A stretch of 64,000 nucleotides of DNA from Serinus canaria (GCF_022539315.1 NC_066315.1:121291374-121355373), one strand, 5' to 3'; shown: positions 46,317 to 60,599, counted from the first letter of the stretch. The notes: a model not told the origin generated them from the sequence alone. A program made the numbers and translations.

Positions 46317-49300
46317 TTCCAGGTGACTTTGGTATGTTCTCTCAATTCAGGAGAAAAACATCTGTCTGATGAATCAATACAGATATATGTAGATATATCA
46401 GGCAAATATTTTCTCTCTCAAATAACTTGTTCAGAGCAAAACTTTATGCATGCTCAGAAATCTTCTCTGTTAAGATAAAGTTATCTACTGCATTTATGAA
46501 TATACTGTTTGCAATTTAATCTTCCAAATCAATTTTATTTTTTAAAGTGAAAAATGTTATTGAAGTCAGAAAAATATCTTCTGATAAGGTAAATGGAAAA
46601 ATCTACGTCAAATCACTGAAACATCCAACAAACCACCTAAATCTAAATTCATAGATATTGGAGGTGTGATAGAGTAGCCTTTCATATGATGATCATGACT
46701 ATGGAACAGATGTGTGTTTTTTTCATCTTTATTGCAGCTTCAAGGTTGCACTTCATTCATAGGAAATGTACAGTGGAAGTGAGATCCAGTCTGTAGATAT
46801 AGCCATAACATGCAAAGATTAAGTTTTCCTGTAAGGTGATCTAAAAGAAAAATTGGTGTCCCTTCACTGTCTTGGTAACTGAAAGAGATAGGCTTAACAC
46901 CATTATGCTGCTTCAGAACAGTGAGTAGATTCTACCTCTGATTAACTTCCTTAGGTATAGGTCCAGATTCATCAAAGTTAAGGACACTTTACTCTTTTTA
47001 CTTTGCTTGAGCTAATTACAGAGAATCAGAATTGAGAGCCTTGGTTGCCTATTTTCCTAAACAATGTAAATGTGATAGAAAGGAAGGCAGATAAAAGGGT
47101 GAGGTTGATAGCAAAGTAGTGCAAAGGTCAGTTGTAGATTAATAAATACCCAGAAACCAAGAAATAAAATTCATAATTTTGAAGAATTATCCCTTCCTTA
47201 TGTCACTACAGATGTGGGTGTAGCACTAAAATAGAGCAAGTACAGCATAACAACAATCTCTGCACTACATATTTTTCCCTTAAATTTTAGATCACAAAGT
47301 GCAATGGCATCAGTTAAGCATGATTACAAACAGTTCTTTGATGTATTACTGTACGTTGGTTATATTAAACCATTTCTTGTTCCAATCAGAAGCAGAAGAG
47401 ACCACTTAGTGCTGGATAAAAATACAGCAGAGACAAAGAGATGATAGAAATAGTGTGACCCTTTTAAGTTTTTATTTAATATATTTACAACGTATATTTG
47501 TTTGGGTTTCAAAGACAGTCAAAGGGTAAAAAAATTTAGAATTATACAAAAAATATGAAATGACAATGATATCAGTATCTGTATAAAATAGAACTTATGT
47601 AAACTCTGGTTTTCATTTTAGCATTTTTTCTTCAGCTTCCTAAGTCACAAAAGATGTAGACGCCTTCTTATATCTATCCTTTAAGGTGATACAGTATATT
47701 GATTTGACACATCCTGAGACCTAATAATCAAGTACATGTTTTTATGATTGGCTGATGTTGCCTTGTGTCTGGCTGCCTAAAGAATGTTAAGTTGACTGAG
47801 GTCATCTATAGCCTATAGATAATCTACACAACTAATAAAAATGCTAAATAGACTGTCAATCTGTTTTCCAATCATATCAAACTCCCTAATCCAATTTGTA
47901 ATTTACAAGATGAAACTAATCTTAAAAAAAAAAAAAAAAGTGTGCTTACTAGAAGGGAGTGATATATTACCCATACTCATCTAGCTGCATTTTAACATTT
48001 GAGCTTTCTATTGAAAGGCTATGATAATGAATATCATAGCCTGGTAAATTTTTAACAGATTTTTATGGACAGAACATTGTACTGGTGATCATTATCTGAA
48101 AAAAAAAAATAAAAAGCTCTTTCTGAGGCTCAGATATGTGGAATGCATTACTTTATAACCTTAAAAATCCATTTTGTGCTTTCTCATAAGGTATTTCCAG
48201 CTGCAGATTCAGATCTGAGGATGGTATCTGGCTAAAAATATGCATTATAAAAATAATAGTAATATTTTGTACTGCATACAGTAAACTCCAATTTTTTTCT
48301 TTTTCTCATGTGGTAAAATGTATATTTCAGTTTAGTGAACTTAAAATATAAAACATAGGAACTGTGACTATAGAATACTGTATTCCAGTTCCATGACGAA
48401 ACTAAACTTAGTGCCAAATCCAAGATCACCCTTCTCCAAATCAGTAGGTGTTAGCAAAGAATCCATGGTCCAAAAGTTCACAATATTGAAGAGTACTGTA
48501 TTTTCTTTAGATGTGCCTCTAAAGAAACCTACATTTTAATAAAGACTAGGAATTTCATCATTAGTCAGATATTTTCCTAACTTCAGAAAAGTTTGGTTTA
48601 AATTCACATATTGCAGTAATTTTGATAAAAACTGACTGATAAATTGTCAGTTTTGTTAAGTTATGTGAATACAGATTTTGTAGCATAAGCCATTCTGCAA
48701 AAAGTTTACATGACTTTCTGCTATAAGTCCTTTAAATCAGATAAATTCCCAGGGAGATGTGGCCATTTCCCAATTTACAGTTAATCAATACACGTTACAT
48801 TTATTTTCAGTTTGCTTCTTAGAAATCAAATTCCTGAAATAATGTGTTTTTAGTTTAGAACATGAAATATTGACTCTGACTGTTTTTAATTATATCATGA
48901 ATATGAAACAAACATTTTCACACGTAAGAATCCTATTATTTAGCCTCTGTTTCCAGTTGTAAGGATGGATATTACAAAACCAGAATAAGTAGTTAAAAAT
49001 TGTTAAGCTGAAAATTTGCTTTGGCTTCTGGTGACCTGTTATTCAGACTGGGGAACTCATGGTATTTTCCAAACAGCCTGATCTCCCCATTTGCTTTTAC
49101 ACAAAAACCAGAGAGAAGGGGAAAGTTTGCAGTGTTGGGTTCACACATCTCATCTTAAAATAAGAGGCAAGAGGTTCTCCCACACCCCAGCCATGCTCTG
49201 ATGTTAAAGTCTAACTAAAAGAAATAAGTAATATTTTGCTTACTAGAAGAATTCAGTTATATGCACTGGTCTAGGAGAGGAACTCACAATAGTGATCAAG

Positions 49301-50799
49301 GTGCTCAACTCCCATATACAGAGAATGCAAAGAGCTTCGTACTTCATGATAAAATGTCAGGTGTGCATGAGGAAGGATTCAAAATGAGGCAGAAGAAAAA
49401 AGTAAATTAACAGTAAAAATGTTGATGTTATTTTTATTTGCTGAGTATTTCTTCAGACAGCAAATGCTACAGAAGTGAAGTTGTAAATTCTTTTAATTTT
49501 CAGCCTTTTGGTATAATAGGCACAATTTATTTCCCTAAATGTCTATATGTCCATTACCATATAATCCATTAATATATCATGCCTGATTTCTACCATCACT
49601 TCAAAATGGAATAGAACTGCCAAATTTTCCATTATTTTATAGTCACATATGAGGGTCACAGCTCATGTTTTACAGCCTAATTACTTAATTACTCTTTGGT
49701 GGATCCTTTAGAAGTAGTGTATAGATTTCCAGGGCCTTTCAGAATAGGAACATTCTGTCTTCAGGTAATTTTTGATGTCATTTGCAGATATCTTGGCACA
49801 GTTATTCCTTCACAAAAAAAGAAAAGAAAAAAAGGCTTTTTTTAAGAATAATGACCTTGATTGAAGTTTTGGTTACTTTCAGTGTAGGGGAATTTAAAAA
49901 GCTCACCAAATATAAAACAAAGGGAATTTTAAAAGTGCATCACTGAAATACTGTGAAGGGGCAGAATTAACCTCCATTCTCAGTGATGGATTTTAATGCA
50001 AGGAGATTCTGCATTATACTTCTTTACAAAATAAAGTTATTGAAACCTCCTTCTATAATACATAAATATTCTTTTTCTTAACTTCTTCTAGATACTGTAA
50101 AATCCCTGCTTTTTTCAGGCCTTTCAGCTTTAGGAATTGTCAATGCTATGACCATTTCAGCTGCAGTTGAATCACTGCACACATAATCCCCTGAACTAAG
50201 GATCATTTCGAGTAATTATTTTCTAGGTGAGATAGTTTCATTTGCAATAAAACATTTTAAACTGCAACTCATAAAAATAAAAAATGCTATAAAAATTTCC
50301 TTGGAAATTTCTTAGTTACAGCTAAAGTTTGCCTAATCCCTACACAGCAGGACAAGAAAAAAATGTCACTTCCTTTCTTCCTATTTGTCCAGCTAGAAAT
50401 ATCTGATTGTGATTTCAGCCCCACAGAAAGATAAAGGTAATGCCTTCACCCTTTCAGTAGCAGAATAATGGCAAAAAAGAACTGGTAGGTTGTTGGAAAT
50501 CTTATATTCTTTCTTGTTTAGTACAGCCAATCAGGAATGTTGGAATACTTCCTGAAAAAGAAAAAGAAAACTCATTTTACCTAAATATGAAGAATTTCAC
50601 CTTACACTGGGTGATACTTAATGCTGTGATCACCTCCCAGATGCTGTGTCTGAGGCGATTTTCAGTAATTTCCTTAAATTTTATTTGGTTCTCAGTAGAT
50701 AAGAATAAAAACATCCTGGCTTTTCCCCTTCCTGTCCCTCTAATTGGCAGAATTTCAACCCAAGGCTTTAGATGTCTGACTTTCATTTTTTCGTGTGTG
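46317..50799. other. AT-rich sequence, no gene seen
   Basis: About 4.5 kb with no gene or recognised transposon. It has an A run at 47924-47939 and a hairpin at 48016-48042 (listed). The minus-strand frame at 50577-50978 is antisense to the LINE fragment that follows and is not taken as a gene. Confidence 0.5.
48016..48042. repeat. Hairpin, 11-bp arms
   Basis: AGGCTATGATA and TATCATAGCCT flank a 5-base loop (ATGAA). Perfect arms; no T run follows. Confidence 0.8.
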
Positions 50800-51242
50800 T
50801 GCCAGGAGTAGTTTTTGGCATCTGGCACTTTAATAATAATATTTCCAGTGACCAGGCATTGGAGAGAATCAAAGAATTGGCACTGTATTTTGTAATTTTC
50901 GCAGAAGCATTTGATTTGATTGACTCTAGAATGCTGATTAGAGGAGATAATGCTATGATGCTCTTGAGGATAAGTCACTTAGCTCAGATTCATGACTGTT
51001 TAACAAGAAGAGCACACAGATTTGTTGTACAGGGCAAGGAATCTGGCTTGGCTGAAATGGACTGTGATGTCCGCCAAGATTCAGTCCTCAGACCATGTTT
51101 ATTGAATTTATTTGTCAATGATTTATTCTTGATTGTATTAAATCTATTTTACAGCTATATAGATGATGCAATGTTACAATATGGTTCTAATTCATTGGCC
51201 ATGGTAGAGAAGGATTCACATAATTTATGGAGTAAACTTTAA
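50800..51242 (+). pseudogene. Non-CR1 LINE reverse transcriptase fragment with long open frame
   Basis: A frame open from 50772 to 51242 (156 codons if counted from ATG at 50772) carries RT motifs in order. F-G-I-W-H-F-N-N-N-I-S-S-D-Q-A-L sits where LINEs have FGFRxGxSTxDQ (about residues 15-30). A-E-A-F-D-L-I-D (44-51) matches motif A. V-R-Q-D-S-V-L-R-P, then L-L-N-L-F-V-N-D (100-117), matches motif B. Y-I-D-D (129-132) matches catalytic motif C. The distance between B and C is shorter than usual, suggesting an in-frame deletion. The style is nearer RTE/R4-like or other LINE clades than avian CR1, but the clade is not resolved. No start, endonuclease part or 3' end is recognisable nearby, so I treat it as a fossil fragment. 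Confidence 0.65.
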
Positions 51243-54200
51243 AAGGAAAGCCTTTTCTAATGAACAAGAGAACTGCTAGCTATTAATATTTCCAAACAAA
51301 CCCCAAAGACTTTGCAGTCTTTACTCAGTAAAAAAAAAGAAAAGAGAAAGCCCTACGTTGAAATACATACTTAAGTAATGACTTAAGGATTGGATCAACA
51401 CTGTCTAGTTACTCTTGAGCAATTTTGTGTTGAAATGCTGTTAATTGGAAGCAGGTATCACTTTAAAAGGTAAGAAGTCCACAGAATATATTGTACTTAA
51501 GCAATAGATGAAGTGAGAAACAAAGAATCTGCAATGTGCTGTCAGAATAATGTTGTATAAGTTTAGAAGTAAGACAAACAGACTGTGATATTGATAAAAA
51601 GCTATGTAGATTTGTTTTATGTTAACACTATGGATAGATAAAATCCAATTTCGCTTTAGGCAAATTTTCAGATTTGTAGCTTGACAGAGTATAAGAACAC
51701 ATCACTGGAGCTTTTATGTGAATAAGTCAACTTACTTTCTCCTCAGTGAGTCTGGAACTATGCAAATTTATTTTATGTTTGGAGAGGCCCCTGGTTATAT
51801 GAAAACAATGTTGTTGTTTCTTTTAGATTTTAATTTCACATTCTGAGCCTTGGAGGGAGAAATCATCATAGACTCATTTACCCTCCGGTCAATGTGACAG
51901 TATGGGAGGATACATTTAGTGCCTTAGCAGTAAGCATTTTGAACAGGCATCCAAAAGTGATAAGAACTGAAATAATCTTTGGAAAAATTCACCTGCATCT
52001 TAATTGAATATTTAAAATCTTTCTCAAGGTATAACTGAGAATAAATTATGTAATGATGTGGTAGAAATTATTTGATTTTATACTTCCTTCTGCTTAATAT
52101 TACCGCATATTCTTGGATAGGAGTAGGGCAAGTTTCTTGCTGTGAAAGTCATTTGAGATGCAACACAAAGCATTGTACATTAATGAGATTTTATTATCTC
52201 CTGTGCCAATATTTTTATGAATGAAAATATAAAGACATTTATATATTTATTTTAAACAGGTGCTGGTTGAGACCTTCATTTCCTATTAGCATCTTCTGTT
52301 TTATATAAAATTTTTAATGCTTTGTAATTTCATATAGATATTTTAAAAATCAAAGAGTTTTTATTTTCAGTGAATGGATTTTGTATGAGGGTATGTGATA
52401 CAACACATTCCTTCTTTAAGGCAGAAATATTTAGATGCATCTCCTGTCTCTTATTTTTATGTTTCAGGTTTTGGTTTGAGGGATTTTTGCAATTTTTGAC
52501 CTATGGAGAAATCCCACTGGATAAATATCTATGCCACGAAAATCTTAAGCTTTGTTTAATATTTTAAAAAGTAAACAGGATTTTCTAAGTCTTGGATGCA
52601 TGAGTTACTGAAATCTAAGCCCTCTGTAAGTACTACAAATGTTAGAAGAAGCTAATAATAAAAAGGATGCAAAATGCATTCATTTTGAAAAATAGTGCTC
52701 ATTCCATTTATCTGTAGATACGATTATCTCATCAAACTTCAGCCTCAGTAAGAACAAAGAGGTTTAGCTCCAAATTTCAGTGACACTTTGATACCTGCAA
52801 TCAAATAATAAAATTATAAATTAAAGTATGTTTCCATGTACACATAAAGCTGAGAAATGCATAATTTTTTCATAACTCCAAGTGTATTGAAGTCAAGGCT
52901 TAGCTTAGACAGTTTCTGTCATGGTTGTTTATCAGGGTTACTTTTTGCTCTGCCTTCCATCCTGTCTGCACCTTACTTTTTACTATATTGTCTTCTTCTG
53001 CCATAATTGAGAAAAATTGAGAAAATATGAATTCTGCTCACTAGAATACCTTATTCAAAACAAGGAGCTCCAATAATAGAAGAACTCTTCTATAGCCATT
53101 GTATGCTAAAAGAGATTAATCGTATCTTGGGAGAATTTTGCTGGCATTGCTCCTTGTGTTTCACCAGCCTGTAGTCATATATACATAAAAAGGTGCTTAG
53201 TCTTAAAAGTGGGTTTAAAAAAAAAAAAAAAGAGTCTAGGCTGGTTTCAAAGTTCTTGCAGTCTGATACTGACTAGTGAAGAAGGAAAGTCATGGTGGTC
53301 AAGCAAATACCTGAATTTAAGATTCAGCTCCATGGAGCTGGCCTCAGGGGAAGAGTCAAAGGTGTTCTTCATTATCTTTTGCCTGACAGTTTGGTTGCCT
53401 TAGCCAAGCTAAGGATAAGGTTGGCAAAACTTTGCTCTTAAAGAATTATATTTTTAGATTTTCAGATTTTTAAGATTTGCTTTTTAAAACTTTCATTTTT
53501 ATCTACAGTTGATATGGTTTCCTTCAAATTCTTTAAATACTTGTTTACACACTTTTTATCTTTGCCAGTTACTTTGAAGATCTTTTGAAAAGATTGCTCT
53601 TTGAGTGATAATGAAGATAAAGATACAGAGTGTTTAACCATTGGAAACTATCACTACTGAAGGTAAGCATAAAAAGAAAATCTCCCTCTTAAAAAGCAGA
53701 TTTTTTTCCTTATGAATTCACCTGTCAAAGACCTCTTGCACATGCTGAATTTCTGTTTACTGTGAGCTAGGTTTTTGCATCTGCAGGAGATTGGGTTATT
53801 GAAACTGGGGGTTTGAGAGGTTTTTTTACCAGAAATGAAAATGCTGTGAGCAGGTCAGTTACAGATCTATTTCAACACCTCTTAGGCAAACTAATTTTTC
53901 TGTTCAGTTTATACCTAATTTGCATTTTGTGCAATGAATCACTGGGATAACCCTAACATTTGCATGCCATGACTTTTGAATGTTTAAAATAGAAGCCTTC
54001 ATGTTGAATTGACAAATGGTTTGTATTAATATAAAATAAGATTTAGGAAAATCATTTAATCTATAAATGACATCTGATATTTACAGCTTTAGAGTCTGAT
54101 GAAGATAGATGCACTATCTTACATGTTTATAATATTTTGTAAATTTGCAAATGCATATTTAAATTGATTGTATCCCTCTCCAATCCTTCAAATGTCACTG

Positions 54201-54691
54201 GCCCTCTAAGGACCTAGTTTAAAGCTCACTTTCATTAATGGAAAGACTTACAATCTAAATGTATACCCTAAAATTAAACAGACACCAGGAACATTCCCTA
54301 GCTCTGGAATACTACTCTTTCTATTGTTCAAGCATTAGTATGTTCCTCAGCCTGACCTAAGCCTGTGGTAGCTAGTTTTGAAATTCCTGGTAGATCAGGA
54401 GCTAGCATGAGCGAGTGAAAGTCTTGAGCAGACACTTTGAGGGCAGCCACATCGTACTGGAGGGTAAAAGAGTTAAGTCATGAAAGTGTGAGACTGTGTC
54501 AATTGTCTTTTGTGTCTCTTTCCAGGTACCCACAATGTCTAAACAAACAAGTTTGGGATGATGAGTTTTCCTGTGTTCTCACAGCCTTGCACTGGAGTGA
54601 CTTTCATATGTAAGGCTGTCCTTGAATAGAATGGGTCAGAGGCTCATTTTGATCAATAAGAAATTCTTCCTCAGAATGTCCCTTCTAGTCC

Positions 54692-54737
54692 AAATTCCTA
54701 ATTCTAGTAGAATCTAATTCCTAATTCTAGTAGAATT
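54692..54737 (+). repeat. Tandem duplication, 23-bp period
   Basis: AATTCCTAATTCTAGTAGAAT occurs twice, 23 bases apart. The next bases (TCCTAATTAAG) begin a partial third copy. Confidence 0.9.
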
Positions 54738-56046
54738 CCTAATTAAGAAAGTGCACAATTCCACTACCTCATCCAAGAACAATAACTGGAGGTGGGAGAG
54801 TAAAGCCCTGGCTTAAAAGAATCAACAGCTGGGGAACCACTAGCCTCCAGCCACTGGAGTCAACTTCTGTGACATAACAAGGTTATATTTGGGATCTCAT
54901 TGTGAGGCTGGGGACTGGTGCTGATGTACTCTAAGATCCAGGGTCAAATGGGATCAGACATTTTAAATTTCAAGTAGTACTTTTGAATACCCAGAAGACT
55001 GGGATCCATATCCCTTTGGCTTGGAAAAACAATATATTTGAAGACAAACATTAAAAATCCCTAAAAACTCAGGACTTAACTCCACTTCTTTGTATTGTAT
55101 TTCTTCTTTTGATTCAAATATCATCTTTAACATTTTAGATTCTGACTTATTCAGAAACTTGTCTTGAATTTTAAAGACATTTTTAAGCAATAGGAAAGGT
55201 AAGAATCATAGAGAAGCTCTCTCTATGCAACTGTGTGTGATTGTGGATAAAAACTCCGGTGAAGAAAATTATATACACTGTAACAAAGTTACTTTTATTA
55301 ATTCTTTCTAGTGTCTCAGTATTTGCTTCTTCTCTTCATGTTAAATATGTCTATTTGGAGAAGCAAGGGACTATTCACGAGGTTCTTTACAATGGGTTCA
55401 TACAATTTACTTTAATGGCAGTATTTAATATCTGCAAGTTTAGACAGAATTTGGGCCTTTAACATTGTTTTATGTGAATGTAGAATGCAATTATTTATCA
55501 TCTTTTCCTTCCTATGCATATTTTGCTTAGGAACATACAAAGCCTTTACAGTCTTAAACCTGTGTTGGTCTACAACAGACTGTACTTCTATTATACATGT
55601 TTTCTAAAATAGGTAGTGACAAATAGGTAGGCTGCAAGTTCTGAATAAACTATAGTTATAGTTATGACTGAAAGCAGATACCAATGAGTCACTTGTTTGT
55701 GTGCCTCTTACACAATGTGGAGTCTAACACAGCAATAAGAATTTTGTTTGGCTATATTATGGCAAAAAAGTGTCGCATGTTTAACGGAACCTTACCAGAG
55801 TGAGAAATAGTCTCAATGCCTAAGAGTCAATAGAGTCCCTGAGACATCCTTGCTAGAATGGGAAAGGATGCATTGTTCTTTCAGTTGTGCTCATGATTCC
55901 CATGGCCAGCATGCTTCCACATGTATTCTTCAAGTGCCAAGGATTGTCTTTGATGCTCCAAAATAAGAGTATCCAGGAGAATTAGTTCCTTGCTAATCTG
56001 TAAAGCCAAAAAGAGGATGCAGTAGGGAAAGGTAGCATGTGTTTTA

Positions 56047-56090
56047 TCTTGCCAATAATGTGCAGTTCAATATTCTTGCCAATAATGTGC
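56047..56090 (+). repeat. Direct repeat, 27-bp period
   Basis: TCTTGCCAATAATGTGC occurs at 56047-56063 and 56074-56090, separated by 10 bases. Confidence 0.9.
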
Positions 56091-59000
56091 TCTGTGCAGT
56101 TCTCCTGTGTTTTTGTAAGGGTTATGGACAGTTTTGGCATCTGAAGTCTTGATGTCTCCAGACACTTCTGCTTCTCAGCTCCTTTGCCAAGACAAAATAA
56201 ATCAAAAAAATATTAATGCTAAGAGTGGGAATATTCATGGAACTTCTTCACACTGGTCAATCTATCCTCCCAGTAGTCTTAAGTCTACCTCTATTATCCC
56301 TGTTGAGGAAACCAAGGGAAAATAAGTTTTCTAACTTGCGCAAAATCTAGGTTTGAACAACCATAGTAAAAGAAGGACAAGTTTTGCCCATGCAAGTGAA
56401 TAATCTCTGTAAGACACATAGGAAATGCTACAGGCATTACATTTTCCTTTTTCTTCATTTTGGTTCCAGTATTTGTGTCTTTATTCAGTGGTTCTATTTT
56501 GTTTCTCATCTCACTTTTCTCCATATTTTATTTAATTTTTTTTCTCTTTTTCTTATCTTGTCTTGTCCTATGAGGAATCTGCAGCCCATCTTGGGTCTGT
56601 TGGACTTTCACTCACAGAGCTTTCAAACTGGTTGAAAATGGACTAAAAATATCATTTGTTTCTGGCTAAAATGTGACTGTTAATTCCAAATGCATTAAAT
56701 GGATACTGTTTACATCTGTTTATACCTGGGCATTGCATGACATGACCTTTTGGTTTTGGTTTCCTGCTACCTCTGACCTTGCCTTTACAAAACTTGCTTC
56801 ACAACATCTGATTTGAGCAAAAATTATGTTCCTTGTGTAGCAGAATACCAGTTTCATGCAGCATAGATGAGAATGCTGTTGTCTCATTTAAATAATACCT
56901 CTCAATAAGATGTTCTCTGAGAAAGCAATGGGAAAATAAAGTTTTGTCTGTAAATTATTGGCCAAAGACTGTTTTCTGTATGATAAATAGAAGCTGTAAG
57001 GAAATGCAATCTATTTGGAGCACTTTTGTCAAGGTAAACAGATCTTAAGTTCTCTATACAATTTTCAAAAAAATTCTGTAGCAACCCAGAGATACAAAAT
57101 GTTTTCATATCGCTACTGATGAAAGGAGTCTTAAAAAAGGAAAAAGAAAAGAGTTCTCAACAAACTGAAAAGAGACCTGAAATCAGTATTGTAAATATCA
57201 CTAACAATCAATTAATGATATCTGAAATAAATGTGCATAAAGGAAAGCAATAGAGAATTGAAATAAAATACACTAATATACCCAAAATTGTAAAATTGTT
57301 TTAAGAAGAGCCTTTCTCATTACAGCTGAATGTGATTTTCCAGATAAAGGCATTGTAATATGACCCTGTGTGCTGTTCTGTGTGTACAATAAAGCAAGCA
57401 AAATTAATCCCTTCCCCTGATGACCTCTAGAAATGAAAACCCATTATAGTAATAATATTTGTACTTAGGCCTTGATGTTTTTGTGCTGAATCTGAATGCC
57501 ATGAAATGATTGTATACAGTGGCTGATGAGGACACATGTACAGATAAATACATAAATAATCCTCTTTATATAGGTGCAAGGTGACTTTTTAGATCTGGTA
57601 TGGAAACTAGCTGAAGCCTAATAAAACTGGTAATCATTTTCTTTACTGCTTAGGCCTGAATCTTATTATGTTGAAAAGTCTATTAGGAATGTTTCCCTTT
57701 TTAACATGGAATGTATGTAACTGGATATTGTGCACAATTTTCCTGTTTGTAAAACTTGAATTAAGCATTGAAATTTCTTCCTAAGTTACTGGTTTTGGCA
57801 TTTGCCAAAGTATATAGGATATCAAATACTATAATACATCTTTGTTACCAGTCTGTGGTTCGGTCAGCAAACCCCACTTAAAGGGTAAAAGATCTTTTAA
57901 AAAACAACATTATTTAGCTTGGAACAGGAATCAATACTCCATATGATATGGTAATGAAACACAGACTTTGCAACATATTGACGGACAGTGAGAAAGTGTG
58001 TGTGGTGAGGGGAGTGGGTGTATTTGTGTGCATGTTGGAGGGACCACAATAGTATTAATAGCCTGTAAAGGAGGTTTCTGACATTTGGTAAACACATGAG
58101 CACGACACAGAGCACAATAGGAGCTACAGTTCAGAAACAATGATACGTACATTACTCTGGAACGCCATTAAGTACGTGTAAGCTTTCTTCTGTCAGCATT
58201 TGTATTTTCACAGGATGTAGTAGCAAAGCATTGGCTTTGTGGAAAAGGAGGTCTAAAAAGACGTCCACATATTGTTTTACTATTCTGCTTTACTTTTAAT
58301 GTTTATGTATCTTTCTGATGTGGGCTGTACATTCAAGGCAGTTCAGTTTTGCACAGTCTGGCTTTCTATTTGTCTAAGTGCCAATAAATTCCCATTGATC
58401 AGGGCTTAGTGGAAATTAGAACACCCTCCATGTGCCTCAGTCAGGGAGGCTGCTCCCAGCAGACTCTCACTCACATTAAAAGCCCACTGGAATGTTTCAG
58501 GATGGTTGGTGTTGCTGCATATTACTCCACAATGTCAATACCAGAAGACCTATTGATTTGGATAGCTTTCTTTAAATAAAAGAAGTTCTTTAGTATTTGA
58601 AAATCGTAAAAATTGCCACCAGAGCAAAAATAACACTACTTTCTTAGACTGTCCATCAGCTTGGGAAAGCCTTGAATTATTGTATACTGTATTTTTTTTC
58701 AAAACCTTATACTATGTGTTGTGATTTCAGTATATTAATTGTAAAGATTTATAATTGCAGACTTCATCTGAAAAAACCTTTGAATTTATTAATTGTGATT
58801 TATTTCAGATTAAGATTGGGATTTCTTTTAAGCAGTGTGTATATGTGTTTAAAAAGTGTGACCTGAGAAAGATACAGATACATGCAAGATTTATCAGTTT
58901 TTCAGACCTGTACTACTCAATGTTGGTCAAGTAGCAGTGGCAAAGATATGGAGAGGTCTCTTTCTAATGCTGACTTCCATATGAGTGTAAGCAGGCTGCT

Positions 59001-60599
59001 AAAAAGTGAGAGAGGGAGGAGAGATGAAAGCGAAAAGACAGATATGAATTGGAGGTCAATATATGCTATGCTAATATCTGCACTCATGAAACTCTTCATA
59101 ATTACTAAACACCTAAGTCATTTGCCTAAATCCATATTATAAGGAACTAGAAGTAAAGATTTGTCTGTATGACATAAAGATTGCCAATGAAGAGTGTGAT
59201 TTGGCTTCAGAGGTGATTTCTTTTTTCTAAAGAGGTTAGGAAGGCTGCATCTCAGCTATGTATCTAAGTGTGCCATGTGTCACGATGAATATGTCATCTC
59301 TATATCAGTAGATTATAATCTAATAGTATTTCCAGTGTTTTTACTCAGATTGTTTCCACCCCTTCTTCTGGGTTCCATTTTCCTTTGCCTGATCCTTCAG
59401 GATCATTCCTGGTATCTGTTCATCCCTTCATGTATGACTTACTGTCAGTAGTTGATGGAGGCTGTTGAAGCGATAAAGCTCCTTGGGATGGGTGAGAATA
59501 TGTGGCTGCTTTTGCCTGGGCATTCCTCTTCAGCATCCTTCTGCAGCTCTACTACACTGTTTTCAAATCCCAGTACTACTCTATGAAAATAATGCAACTT
59601 TCTCTTCTAGCTCAAAATGTATTTTGCTTTTTTTTTCAAGAACAGCATCATTCATGCACAGCCAGTTAAATGAACACTTGTATTCAAATAACTTACTGAT
59701 TATGCAAAACAACTCTGTCTGTTACGATACACATTCAGTGCAGAAAATTGCTGTGTTATTTGGACTGCTTTTCCCGTCACAATGAAACATACATCTGCTT
59801 ACAGCTAAAAGTCCAAGGGCCTGATTTAGTAAAAATTAGTGATCCATCAGATTGATGGGCAATCTGCAGTCTTGGTGCCTTGAAATTTCTTGCATCAGTC
59901 ACCAGATCATGATTTACTAATAGGGTTTCAGGGCTTGCAAAATAGCACAACTCTAACCACATATTAATATTTAATCTGGCATCTTAAGTGCACCTAACAA
60001 AAGACCCCAGAGCTGCTGACAGGACCCTACATTGTGAATTTCTTTAAAAGGAATTGAACATTTCCATAGTGGTTTCATGTGGAAATCTGAAACAAGAAGA
60101 AATACATGACTTAAGCCCTGCTCATGAACTTACAAGTTTCTGAATATCTTTTCTTGAAAAACTGTTTATAGTCTGGGGTTTTTTTGTAATCTAGCTTCAT
60201 TACCATATGACAGAACTTCCTTTGGCCATTTCACTGTCCATACCTTGCTATTGCAGAGAAATTTCAAAATTTCTATACCATGTGCAATTAAACAGTCTGC
60301 TCTTTTAACGCTTAATCCACTTGGCAACTCTAGAAAGGTACTAAATGAGGTTAAAAATGTATAGCTCACAAAGACCTCTTTATATCCATGAAACTTAGTA
60401 ATTGAATCTGCACAAACTTAGCAAATTGGGCCCTCTGTGTTTTGCATTGCATTTTAAAGTAGCCAAAATAGGCAAGAAGCTGAATTACATATTGACAATG
60501 TTTCTACCATTTCTTCCATTTCATAGTTTAAATAGAGCAACAGAGTTATTTAATAAGCAACTTCTGCTGCTGTCAGATGAATATTCTAATTTTACAAAA

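Larger units (their letters stand above)
51243..60599. other. AT-rich sequence, no gene seen
   Basis: About 9.4 kb without a recognised gene or transposon, apart from two small tandem duplications (54692-54737 and 56047-56090) and an A run at 53218-53231. Donor-like strings (AAG|GTAAGC at 53661-53669, AAAG|GTAAGA near 55196) occur without persuasive acceptors. Confidence 0.5.

Noticed and set aside
50577..50978. Minus-strand 133-codon frame
   Set aside because: It is antisense to the LINE RT frame and shows no motif. The plus-strand reading explains the region better.
53640..53670. AAG|GTAAGC donor-like site
   Set aside because: No convincing polypyrimidine/AG acceptor at a sensible distance upstream, and no maintained frame.
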